Source: Moringa oleifera (taxonomy: Eukaryota > Streptophyta > Magnoliopsida > Brassicales > Moringaceae). Taken from it: a DNA stretch of 64,000 bases. Position 1 is the first letter of the stretch; the number at the start of each line of letters is the position of its first letter. The position numbers and the translations under genes were made by a program. The notes below the pieces were generated by a model. The model ran no database searches, had not been told where the DNA came from, and was given only the letters and a program-made list of their open reading frames with translations. Positions 1 through 10,830 of the stretch are shown here, one piece after another. The stretch covers positions 3,849,001-3,913,000 of the forward strand of contig JAJFZO010000191.1 of NCBI GenBank assembly GCA_021397835.1, read 5' to 3'.

Positions 1-1109
1 GCTAAGGAAAGAAGCAGAATATTTTGGTGATATTATTATAGTTCCTTACATGGATAATTATGACCTTGTTGTATTGAAGACTGTTGCAATCTGCGAATAT
101 GGGGTGAGTGGCCTGACTGGACCATTAGCTACCTGCTTTTCTTTTCCTGCTCTGATTATTATCTTCTTCTTTATCAACTTGATGTTGTCATGTTATAGGT
201 ACGCACAGTGGCCGCAAAGTATATAATGAAGTGTGATGATGATACGTTTGTTAGGCTGGATGCTGTTATCAAAGAAGTGAAGAAAGTCCCTATAGATAGA
301 AGCCTATATATTGGGAACATGAACTACTACCATAAGCCTCTGCGATATGGCAAATGGGCTGTGACATATGAGGTATGAATTTTCTGTTGATCTCTGCAAA
401 TCTGTAGAGGGCTGGTAAAATTTCCTTGTTCTACAATGCTGGAAATGGGGAATTCTTATTAGTCCTGTAATCTTGTCTTTGCTGTGCAGTTGAATGGTTC
501 AAAGGCACTAATCAATCATAAAAAGCTTTCCTTTATTTTAGTTTCTGGGCATTAACAACTGAACTTTATTGTTTAGGATTCATGGTTTTCTTTCCCATCT
601 TTTGTGGGAGCCCAAGGTTATATCCATATGACTAACAAATGCTAATCACGATTTCCTTTTCACAATCAGGAATGGCCAGAAGAAGATTATCCTGCCTATG
701 CAAATGGTCCTGGTTACGTTGTATCATCTGACATTGCATGGTTTATTGTTGGGGAGTTTGAAGAACACAAGCTGAGAGTAAGTCATTGATTCACGGTTCC
801 TTCTACTCTATCTCGAGAACACATACACACACACACACTGAAGCATGATAGTTGGTGAACATGGACGAGTTTTGTGAACAATTGTGGAACTTGGTGCAGT
901 TGTTTAAGATGGAAGATGTGAGCATGGGAATGTGGGTGGAAAAATTCAACAGTTCAAAACCAGTGGAATACGTGCACAGCTTGAAGTTTTGCCAGTTTGG
1001 TTGCATAGATGACTATTACACTGCTCATTACCAATCTCCAAGACAGATGCTATGCATGTGGGACAAATTGCAACTTCAAGGGAAGCCCCAGTGCTGCAAT
1101 ATGAGATGA
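1..1109 (+). CDS. Hydroxyproline O-galactosyltransferase, GT31 family (GALT4-like), 3' part
   Basis: Golgi type-II membrane enzyme that adds the first galactose to hydroxyproline of arabinogalactan proteins. Only the last 197 codons lie in the window; the membrane anchor and galectin domain are outside. Four exons fit in one frame: 2-103, 199-372, 670-777 and 900-1109, all with GT-AG borders. Visible are the metal-binding acidic motif [12 protein letters not shown], the GT31 stretch [17 protein letters not shown], the EDVSMGMW motif and the family C-terminus GKPQCCNMR. The match to the GALT2-GALT6 clade is very clear. GALT4 (At1g27120) is favoured only because several other genes here are its Arabidopsis neighbours. 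The reading frame is intact. Confidence 0.93.
825..838. repeat. (AC)n microsatellite in last GALT intron
   Basis: About seven AC units lie between exons 3 and 4 of the galactosyltransferase gene, 60 bases before the acceptor site. Confidence 0.9.
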
Positions 1110-2160
1110 CAATGATGATGATGACGATGATGATGCAATGACAAAGGTAGCGCCCAGTTAACTTGAGAAGGCAGGAAACAGAGAACTAAGTTTTGGAGTC
1201 ATAGTAAATCTCTGTAAATATCCAGTGGGATTTAAGTTATATATAGGGGCTGTGCTGAATCCCCTCCAAATTCATTCATTACTTTAGCCAGTTTCTTTTA
1301 TAGGCATCCCATTTCTCCTCTAAATGGCTTCAGGATACTCAATGGACAAGCTCGCAGGCAAAGAATGTTTAACACTCTTTCCTGGTTTTGTAATCTATAG
1401 TTGAGAAACACTTCACTAGAATGTAATTGAGTACTCTTTGCTAAATGTTATACTCTCTCTCTCTCTCTCTCTGTGGTTTGAACACTTGGTATGAAAACTT
1501 TTTCGTGGCAGAAATCAGATAAACTGTAGAAATCAAACTTTGTGGATCACTTTCTAGAGCTGCCCAAGAATGCTGACGATAAATAGAGAAGAACACTTTA
1601 TGATGACAGTGATTCCCTGTTAGTGGATATGGTGCTTAAAGGAAAAGAACCCTATTCCCTGCCTTATTTTTGACACCATCAATCCTTCCATTTCTCCACG
1701 GACCTACTTTATGAGCTGGAGACATAAACCTAAGCTCATTCTAATGACCCACCTTAGCTTTCGGAGGCTATCGTCTATCCAACAAAGATTAAAGAATCCA
1801 ACATGGTTTGTAGTGGTTTGATCAGCAAGTTGTTGGCTTGTTTGGTCTGTTTGCTTTCCAAGCAAATCTCACTCTGGTAGTTATTCTCTGGTTCTATCTT
1901 CTTCACCAAGTTATAAAGGACTATGTTTCAATTACTTTCTAGAATGGAATTGTGGAAGATAAAAGATGGAATCTCTGCGTAGCGTGAATGTTAAGATACA
2001 TTACAAGCTGACAACAAGAGAAGAGTGAAGTTGGAACTTTTTGCTACTCTCAAATTGGACAAATCATGGAAAACAAGAGAGGGAATGCCCACTTCAGCAT
2101 TTCGAGTCAGCATTTGGTTGTTTCGGTTCCTTTTTATTGTTCTCCCAGAGAAGTCACAAT
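1110..2160. other. 3' UTR of GALT gene and tail-to-tail intergenic spacer
   Basis: No open frame resembling a protein was found. The first 300-350 bases are probably the 3' UTR of the galactosyltransferase gene. A (CT)n microsatellite of ten units sits at 1453-1472. The following gene is on the opposite strand, so the two genes are convergent. Confidence 0.6.
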
Positions 2161-3185
2161 CTACAGAAGCATCCAGGTGAGCATCCATGACGAAAAACAG
2201 AGCAGCCAGGTCCCTGCATCAAAGAACAAGACCATCCAAATTCAGATACCGAAGTAGAAAACCTGATAGAGAAGTTTCAGACAAGGAAAAATAAGATAGT
2301 GAGATAAATTTAACCTGTCTGCCATGGAAGAACCCTTAAGCCACTATTATTAGATGTTCCAAAGAAACAATCAGTCCTCGTGTTCAGTCCACTGGGACAG
2401 CTACAGATGAATGTGCTGTAAGAGCCAGTGCTGTACCCACAAGCTCCATTTGTTCTCTCGCAACTGGCACACGCCCTTGGATAGTCGTTGTAAACGTTAA
2501 ACTTGTACTTAAGTGCTATTCCATACTTCCAGTTTTCTGGGTTTGATTCCTGCCCACTAAAGCTGTAAAACCCAGAATACGAAGAGCACTTCATCTTCCC
2601 CAAATCTATTTCAAACGCCGGCCCGAGATCCACCGGTGTGTAGACACAACATGTAGAGATGGGCAGGCTCATCATACTGATCGCACTGCAAGAATACAAG
2701 AAACTACAAATGGGTGCACCTTGTTTGTCACAAAGAGGAACCGTGCTGGTGTTGTCGACGACGTTATAGCCGTTTGATCTGAAAATAGGAGACGACGTGG
2801 TGGAACAGTCGAGGAGAGTGAAAACAGTGTCGTCATGGAAAGAGAAAGGAGCGTCCCAGTCAAGGCCAAAGCCTCTGCTTGGCTGCGTGCAATCACAAGT
2901 CGACATGGAAGGATCTGAAATGTACATGACTTGGCTGTCGTAGTCTATGCTGGTGATCGGGTAGCAGCCGGTGTGTGTTCTCAAGGTCAGCTGCTGATTG
3001 TCGCATGTTACGTATTGTTGGAAGCGTGGATCGCCGCAGCCAGGGCCAGTTCCGAAAGGGTATTTAATCGGCAGTTTCCCGCAACTTCTCTGGCAGGACT
3101 GAGAGAAGACGATGAGAGGAAGGAAGGAAATACAGAGGAAAGAGAAAAGAGAAACAGAGGAGCGTTGCAGCCTCATAGTTGCCAT
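2161..3185 (-). CDS. GUB_WAK-domain cysteine-rich cell-wall protein with GPI-type tail (no kinase)
   Basis: Predicted 307-residue extracellular protein built from two exons on the minus strand, 3185-2315 and 2213-2161. The join restores the frame and adds a Trp/Leu-rich hydrophobic tail (TWLLCFSSWMLTWMLL) after the small-residue stretch SNNSG, as in GPI-anchored proteins. An N-terminal signal peptide is followed by the GUB_WAK (galacturonan-binding) signature CGKLPIKYPFG with GCGDPRF, and near the C-terminus by a WAK-associated motif, CASCERTNGACG. The open frame extends to 3266, but a TATA box lies at 3253-3260, inside that extension, so I chose the Met at 3185. A likely role is pectin binding at the cell surface. 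No kinase domain follows. I recall a similar protein annotated as a putative membrane lipoprotein beside GSTU17 in Arabidopsis; this needs checking. Confidence 0.8.
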
Positions 3186-3252
3186 GAACATAGACAGAGA
3201 AACAGAGGCTCTGAGAAAAGGCAGTGACAAGTAAAGTAAGAAGTAAGGTGTT

Positions 3253-3260
3253 GTTATATA
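3253..3260 (-). promoter_or_regulatory. TATA box of the GUB_WAK protein gene
   Basis: TATATAAC read on the minus strand, 68 bases upstream of the chosen start. It decides between the alternative Met codons at 3266 and 3185. Confidence 0.6.
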
Positions 3261-3269
3261 CTGCAAAGA

Positions 3270-5500
3270 CTGAATTGCAACTTTATTTTCATATTATAAA
3301 GTTTTGTTCTCTTAAAATACGTTAGTGGTTTGTCATTTGCCCAAATAATTTAAGAGTTCATTAATTATCAAATAATGAAGATAATTTTATTTTTATTTTT
3401 TATTTTACAATTATGTTTTTATATGATTAAGGCATAATACAAAGGGTTCTTTCATCTTTGGGTGTTGGGCTGGCTAGCTTTTTTTTTTTTTTTTTTTTTC
3501 TCTCTCTGCTTTTCTTTCTTCCTATAAGAGCCTTGTTTATTACATAATCTTCCTTGCTTATAGTTACATATCTTTCTCTTTTTACTTTAAGATTCGATTA
3601 CAACAAGATCTCTCACAATTTTCATTGTTTAACTTCAAATAATTAAATACCATCATAAATAAGTACTACCCTTTTGAAATTTCTCAAGATTTAAGTGATT
3701 TCATAATTATTTAATAAATGTATGATAAAGAGTTATAATTATTAAAATAAAATCATTGATAATCGTATTTTCTGGTTCAACATCTATATGCTTCATAAGA
3801 GACACATCACTACCCAATTGATTTGGATGAATGATTGATTAATGTGATGATATTATGCTTATTGATTGAAGATGCTCTGTTTATTAATATTGATGTATGA
3901 GACAGGCTGCAATGGCAACTCTCTAAGCCAATGGATGCCCCCAAGTTCAAGTTTAATTGTAAGATCGCAATATCAGTATATTTTTATTAAATAGTTATTT
4001 TATTTTAAAAATATATAATTTTTTAAAATAAAATCTCATTAAAATCTTACGTTTAATTATATTATTAATCAAATTTTTATATTTTAATTTAGATTAAATT
4101 GAGTTGTATAAAAAAATTTAAAAATTAGAGATATTCAAATTAAAAAACTTATGAAACAAATTTTTGACTTGACATTTTTGGCTGTGTAAAAAAAAAAGTT
4201 CCTGCTATAATCATAAAAAATTTTAATTTTTTTTTGGTATTAGAAATATATTTTTTTAAAACTTATATTATTCAAATTTGAGAGATAACTCAAAATGAAG
4301 TGAAAATTTTATTTGAATCATTATTAAAATATTTTATCAATAAAAATATTTTTAATTTTTTTATAATTAATTAAATTAAAATTTAATTTAAATCAAATCA
4401 ACAGTTAAATTTATAATTTTTTGAATATAAAAATTTGATCGTTAATACGAGTAAATATTAAAATTTTATATAATTTTTAGTCATTTATATTTTATAAAAA
4501 TTTTGAATAAAAGATATTAAAAGATATTAAATTATATAAATTAAAAATATAAATTTCATATACTTAACCAAAAAAAACCCAATTTGTTAATAAATAAGCG
4601 TGGATTAGTAAATTGAGTATGAGGTTTTTCTAATCAAATTTTAAAATTCATGGATTAGTCATTGATTTAAATTTTTTTGATAATTTATTATTATAAAATA
4701 ACCAAAAAATTGACAAATAATATAATTATAAAAAAATTAATTTAGATGAATACCCTATAAGTAAGATAACCTTCTTGGCATGATTTAACACCTGTTTATT
4801 GGATCACGTGAAACTAATAGGCCATACCTTGCTCAGATTAATTAAATAATAGCCACAAAATTAAATTGGAGGTTTTACGTTGAAGTTGTCAGTGGTAACT
4901 GAAGAATTTCATAAAATTTTAATGCATAATAATTTAATAAATTAATTATATTAATTTTTTTATATTTTTATATTTTTATATTAAAATTATACATTATTAA
5001 AATTTTAATACAAAAAACCCAGAAGATGAATAGATCTTTATCCCAAACAGATACCCATCAACGGTGAAATCAAGTTAAGAGGTTCTTCCTTTTTTTTTTA
5101 AGTACCATCACACCTTTTCCTATGAGAATACCCCTCGGCCGTTTAATTTTTTTAAAAAAATTCTAATATATTATACTTTTTTTTAAAAAACAATGAAAAT
5201 ATTTATTTAATATTTGAAAATCATAATTTTTGATATTTTTAAATAAAATTTTAATCTATTAATTTGAATTAAAAAATTAATGTTAGAAACTTAAAAGGTA
5301 GTGAAAGAAGAGGATTGGTGTTTTATATGACGCAAGTGCACAATTATTGTGTGACATGGGACCCCAGAAAATGCTTCTCATAATCGCATTGTTCACTTAA
5401 CAGGATATGAGCAAGAGGCAGCTTAAGCCAACAGGATTATTTTAATCCCTTAATTAAACCCAAAAGCATTGATTCTTGTATTCTCTGAGTGAATTGGTTG
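3270..5500. other. AT-rich intergenic spacer
   Basis: No gene seen. A poly-T run of about 22 bases lies at 3479-3500. From about 3980 to 5290 the sequence is extremely AT-rich and contains a diverged copy of the MITE family described at 11129-11671. Confidence 0.6.
4020..4480. mobile_element. Diverged copy of the MULE-type MITE family
   Basis: The stretch 4088-4330 lines up by eye with the interior of the complete element at 11129-11671. Shared features are a 'TTAAATTGA' box, then 'TTTAAAAATTAGAGATATTCAAATTA', then 'AATTTTTGACTT', in the same order. 4418-4478 lines up with 53867-53926, including the rare GC-containing word TAATACGAG. The ends are too eroded to place, and no target duplication was identified. 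Confidence 0.45.
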
Positions 5501-7344
5501 ATATGCTAAGTGGAGTCCAGTCCAGACATTTTAGATTATAGTCTCCAGGGAACCCTAACAGACAGGGCAGTGGCCCTTCTGACTTGGAAACACAGAAGAA
5601 ATGTTTCCATTGTTGCATGCCCTTTACCAGACGGATTCACCCAACAGTTGAGGCATGGCACCCTCTTTCACTCCATGAGAGTAAAGAAAGAGATCAGCTG
5701 TTCATTTTTTGGTTTTGTTATTTTTTAAATTTTTTAAAAATAATTTATTTATATGATACGAAATTCAAAAATATTTAATTATTTATTTTTGTCAAATTGC
5801 TATATATTGATTATCTTTAATGTATATAGATGAAAACACTAAGAAATCTTCCATATTGGAACAGAAATGAAAATAAAGGGAAAATTACAAAGGTACTATG
5901 GGGATTGCTTGGTTCAGAATTAGGTTTTATGTTTTAAATATGAAAATAATCCTTTTTCAATCATCTTTAATTATTTTTTGCGAAGAAAATCATGTTCGTT
6001 CAAGTCTGAAAATAATCCATGGAAGCTAGGAAAAAGAGTGTTGAGATCCATTTGCTCTGTCTATTTCTGAAAACAGAAAAAGATATGGGCTCTGAATATC
6101 AGTTCTTGGGTCATAATGAATCTGAAAAAACTGTCGATGGGTGAATGCTCAAGATATTGGGCCGTAACATATGGGCTACGAGTTTAAGAGCGGGGACGAG
6201 AAATGAATGAAAATGAGAAGAAAGTGGTGGCGGAGTTCAAGTAGATGCCAGGTTTCAAAATCGACGTTGTTGTCAAAGCAGATGCTGCCCTGAACTCTGA
6301 AGCAAATTAGTCTTTGATTGGCTTCGAGGTAAAGTTGGTATCGCATTCCCACTGTGTGAGTTTTGCTCACTTCATTCTCTGTTGGGTGTTTTTCGCTCTG
6401 TTGAAATCTGCAACATTTTATACAAGTTGGTTTCCATGTGAAGGAACACGTAAATGGATGTTCAAACTCGAGTTTCTTTGTGGTTTGAAATGAAGGATTT
6501 AGTTGCTGGATGATAATTTGGGGGCCTTTTCTCTTTTAACGCGCATGCAGTTTATCTTCTTCTTGAACTAATATGCCTAAAATGGAGACTGAAGGGTATT
6601 CCCCTATTGTTTGATAAAATGTCTGTGTGAAAAGTTGTGTTATAGAGTTCAGAACAGGGTATTATTGTGAATATCCTCTTGCCTTCTCATGTTATAGGGA
6701 GTTTGGGCTAAGTAGACAAATGGATTAAGGTCTTAGAAGGCTGGAATGTTTTAAGATGCTTTTATAAAATTATTGTGGAAGACGGGGTTTTATGTGAAAC
6801 ATGGTGATGTCTAAAGTTCTGTTTAGACTAGTTGCTTGGTGAGTGCATTGAGTTGAGACTTCTGTTGATGATCTCTGTCATCATTTTCTATTTAGACGTG
6901 GTTTAGTTTGGAATGTACTTTTTGATGTTCTTCTGCTCATTATAAGGTCATCCGCCACCTCTGAAGTCTCAATATACCTATCTAATGTCTGAATGCTTAG
7001 AGTATGAAACAATTCCTTTTTCTGGGAGTCCATGTTAATTCTAATTTCTTTGCTCTTTTTTTCATTCTGTGCTAGACTACTAGCAGTTCCTGCACAGGAC
7101 TGTTGGACTTGAAAACCGATATCCACTTACTGGAGGTTTTCCCAAGATAATTAGTGATATAAATCATCTTGGGAATGTAGCGACTTTGCTTTAATCCCTG
7201 AGTATTTTATATGAGACTTGATAATTCACTGGCGATGGAGAGATGATGAACTCCTCTTTTATGCATTCTTCCAAATGGAGGAGAGCAACTGTATTTTCAA
7301 ACGAGGGTTTTCCAGATTTTCCATGATGGGTTTCCTCCACAAAC
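5500..7344. other. Upstream region and probable 5' UTR of the PPR gene
   Basis: Only short open frames without family resemblance occur here. Base composition rises toward normal after about 5950, so part of this stretch may be transcribed leader or a 5' UTR intron of the PPR gene. No promoter element could be fixed with confidence. Confidence 0.4.
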
Positions 7345-9597
7345 ATGAAGAGGAGGGCTATCTCTTCCTTGGATCATTGTTTTCAGTTCTTGTCTTATCA
7401 TTCCAACCTGGGATTTCCTTCAAATTGTTTTCTGTTCTCCTTAGTGAGATTTCTGAGCCAAAGGATTCATCCCTGGAGCTCAGCCAATACCAGACCTTTT
7501 CCAGATTACTCACCTAAGAAACCCACCATCAAAGACTCTGAATTTGTCCAGAAGATCTCTCAGACAGTGAAGTTACGCCGCTCTGAGCCCCTCCGCCGCA
7601 TTCTGAAGCCTTATGAACCAAAGTTCAGGTCTGATCACTTAATTTGGGTTCTGATGAAGATTAGGACTGATTATAGACTGGTTTTAGATTTCTTTGACTG
7701 GGCATGTATGCGCAGAGACCCAACACTTGAAGCCCGTTGCATAGTCATTCAAATTGCCACAGCTTCAAAGGATTTAAGAGTGGCACACAGGCTTATGTGT
7801 GATTTCTGGGCTAAGCCAAATTTGGATGTCAGTCTTTCCTTCTCTCATTTTTTTGAGCGCTTGATTTATACATATAAGGACTGGGGCTCAGATCCCTATG
7901 TTTTTGATATTTTCTTCCAAGTCCTTGTTGAAGCTGGAATGCTTGATGAAGCAAGAAAAGTTTTTGACAAAATGTTGAACTATGGGTTGGTCATCTCTGT
8001 TGATTCCTGTAACTTATATCTTAGTCGATTATCAAACAATTTCAGTGGAGGTGGATTAGCAATTAAGGTTTTTGGTGAATTTCCTGAAGTAGGTGTCTGT
8101 TGGAACACTGAATCATACAACATTATCATTCATTGTCTCTGTCGATTAGGGAGAATAAAAGAAGCCCACCATTTACTCCTGCTATTGGAATTGAGGGGCT
8201 ATATTCCTGATGTTATAAGTTATAGTACCATAATCAATGGATATTGTCATTTTGGGGAGCTGCAAAAGGTGTTGAAGCTCATAGAAGACATGCAAATAAA
8301 AGGACTGAAGCCGAATTCATATACCTACAACAGCATAATTCTTCTTCTTTGCAGGACTGGGAAACTAGCTGAAGCAGAGGAGGTCTTTAAGGAGATGATA
8401 AACCAGGGCGTTTTTCCCGATAATGTGGTATATACAACTCTCATTGATGGATTTTCTGAGCTTGGGAATGTTCAAGCTGCATATAAGTTGTTTGATGAAA
8501 TGCATGGTTTAAGAATCATTCCAGATGTGTTAACATATACTGCTATGATTCGTGGATTTTGTCAAGCTGGAAAGATGATTGAAGCAGATAAACTGTTCCA
8601 TGAAATGCTTAGCAGAGGTTTGGAACCAGATGAAGTTACATATACAGCACTTATTGATGGCTACTGCAAGGTAGGTGAAGTCAAAAAGGCCTTTTCTGTA
8701 CACAACCATATGGTTCAGATGGGGTGTAACCCAAATGTTGTCACATACACTGCACTGGCTGACGGCCTCTGTAAACAGGGGGAGCTAGGGACAGCAAATG
8801 AGCTTCTTCATGAGATGTGCAGAAAGGGCCTTCAACTGAATATCTACACCTACAACTCACTTGTTAATGGTCTATGTAAAGCAGGAAATATTGCACAAGC
8901 TGTAAAGTTGATGGGGGATATGGAGGTGGCTGGGTTTCATCCTGACACTGTTACTTATACAACTCTAATGGATGCATACTGCAAGGCAGGGCAGATGGTT
9001 AAGGCCCATGAGCTTTTGCAGGAGATGCTCGATAGAGGGCTTCAACCGACTGTTGTGACATTCAATGTCCTGATGAATGGGTTTTGTACGTATGGAATGC
9101 TGGAAGAGGGTAAGAGGCTACTGAACTGGATGTTGGAGAAGGGTATAATGCCAAATGCAACAACCTACAATTCTCTTATGAAGCAGACCTGCATAAAAAA
9201 TGACATGCGTGCCGCAACTGTTCTTTATAAGGGGATGTATTCTCGAGGAGTGATGCCTGATAGCAACACTTACAATATTTTAATAAAAGGACATTGTAAA
9301 GCAAGGAATATGAAAGAGGCATGGTTTTTGCACAAAGAAATGGTTGGCAAAGGATTTAAGCTCTCTGCTAGTTCCTACAATGCTCTCATCAAGGGATTTT
9401 TTAAGAGGAAGAAATTTTTAGAGGCAAGAGAATTGTTTGAAGAAATGAGGAAAGAAGGGTTTGTTGCAGATAGAGAAATATACAATCACTTTGTTGATAT
9501 AAATTATGAAGAGGGAAGCATTGAAGCCATTCTGGAGCTTTGCGATGAAATAGTAGAGAATTGTCTTGTGGGTAAAAATGACAATGAAAACAAATAG
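7345..9597 (+). CDS. P-class pentatricopeptide repeat protein, probably mitochondrial (At1g05670-like)
   Basis: Intronless 750-residue protein. The first 45 residues are rich in Arg, Ser and hydrophobic residues with few acids, as in an organellar targeting peptide. From about residue 183 to 735 the protein is a run of about 15-16 PPR motifs. From residue 256 on they repeat every 35 residues (SYNIIIHCLCRLGRIKEAH, ISYSTIINGYCHFGELQKVL, VYTTLIDGFSELGNVQAAYK and so on). There is no E, E+ or DYW extension, so it is P-class. Such proteins bind organellar RNA one base per repeat and act in RNA stability, processing or translation. The resemblance to At1g05670 comes from overall size and N-terminal context and is moderate. 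The frame is complete and undamaged. Confidence 0.88.
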   Translation: MKRRAISSLDHCFQFLSYHSNLGFPSNCFLFSLVRFLSQRIHPWSSANTRPFPDYSPKKPTIKDSEFVQKISQTVKLRRSEPLRRILKPYEPKFRSDHLIWVLMKIRTDYRLVLDFFDWACMRRDPTLEARCIVIQIATASKDLRVAHRLMCDFWAKPNLDVSLSFSHFFERLIYTYKDWGSDPYVFDIFFQVLVEAGMLDEARKVFDKMLNYGLVISVDSCNLYLSRLSNNFSGGGLAIKVFGEFPEVGVCWNTESYNIIIHCLCRLGRIKEAHHLLLLLELRGYIPDVISYSTIINGYCHFGELQKVLKLIEDMQIKGLKPNSYTYNSIILLLCRTGKLAEAEEVFKEMINQGVFPDNVVYTTLIDGFSELGNVQAAYKLFDEMHGLRIIPDVLTYTAMIRGFCQAGKMIEADKLFHEMLSRGLEPDEVTYTALIDGYCKVGEVKKAFSVHNHMVQMGCNPNVVTYTALADGLCKQGELGTANELLHEMCRKGLQLNIYTYNSLVNGLCKAGNIAQAVKLMGDMEVAGFHPDTVTYTTLMDAYCKAGQMVKAHELLQEMLDRGLQPTVVTFNVLMNGFCTYGMLEEGKRLLNWMLEKGIMPNATTYNSLMKQTCIKNDMRAATVLYKGMYSRGVMPDSNTYNILIKGHCKARNMKEAWFLHKEMVGKGFKLSASSYNALIKGFFKRKKFLEARELFEEMRKEGFVADREIYNHFVDINYEEGSIEAILELCDEIVENCLVGKNDNENK

Positions 9598-10830
9598 CTT
9601 CTGGGCGGAAATTCAGTTTGATTCACTTGAGCTTGCCTGAGGAAATGCTCCGGACATCTGATATATAATCAAGGTATTGTTTTGCTATCCCTAGAGATAC
9701 ATCATGCACATGTACAAAAATGTGAAGCATATGCGTAACTGTGCTTGCAAGAGTACAGCCTGTTGGTTGACATGGCCTTGGACAGAGTTAATTGGAGGGT
9801 CTTGTGGCCATCCCAGCTAGTTTGGATTTCAGACCCAGCTGACCATACCCAGCTATTTTTATCCTTGGTTCAATTCATTTTCAGGTGACATGATAGTTGG
9901 TATGTGAGTTAGCTAACAGGCATTTTCATGATGATGGCATGACAGGGTTTGACGAATTCTTATGGAATGTGCTCTGGCATACTGTTCTCAACTATCTCAA
10001 AGTGGTCATCATCATGATGAGTCGAAAATATGGAGGTAATCTACTCCCATGGATCTGTTATATGTAAGCACCCTCCTTTTTTCTTCTCATTTATTGTTGA
10101 TTGAACTTCTTGCTTTAACAGTCAGGTAAGGGGACAGAAATCTATCTGTCAGCATCATCTGAGCCTGACTAAAGAACTCAGGGAGGAGGTGCATGCCAAA
10201 TCAGATGGTCTCAACACAAGCAGAAGCTAGTTTTTGGAGAATACTAAAGCAAAAAGACCATACAGGCTATCGCTTTGCCACAAATGATTTGGGAGTTGAA
10301 GTCGATCCATGGTATCTTATGAGATCACATTTCTGATTTTCTGACTTCTGCATGTCATGACACTGGCAGCATTCTGTAAGCTGTAGCTTTTACTCGGATC
10401 ATTCTCTGTTATAGATCCCTCCTTCCCATTGCTATATGACTTTTTTGGGAGACCTGATACAGTGTACAAGCAAATATACGGTTCTACAATTTATGTATTT
10501 GGAACCCTTCATGAGCTTTGCATTTAAGGTCCAAAAGTTCTCTGGGTGATCCGATATGTTTATTAATTGCATGTAAAGGTAACTGTTGGCTGTTCCGAGG
10601 GAAAGATTCCATTGCTTTTCCGCTGTTTAGGCTTTCATGTCTTCTTGTTGATCCTTTTTGTACATGCAGCCAATTGCTGAAGGCTGGAGGCATAAAGACA
10701 ACGTGATTTCATCGAATCTGAACAGGTGCCAGGTATACTAATGTCTTCTCAGCAGACTCAAGAGTCAAGAAGGACAAAATAGGAGTTTCGTAGAAATTCA
10801 CGGCTTCATTACTCTTGGACAAAAATAAGT
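9598..10830. other. 3' flank of the PPR gene
   Basis: No convincing coding sequence. The first part is presumably 3' UTR. The stretch has ordinary base composition up to about 10830, where an AT-rich block starts abruptly. Confidence 0.5.

Noticed and set aside
852..1109. Open frame beginning at ATG 852 as a separate small gene
   Set aside because: Only the part from 900 is GALT exon 4; the upstream codons are intron sequence before a CAG acceptor.
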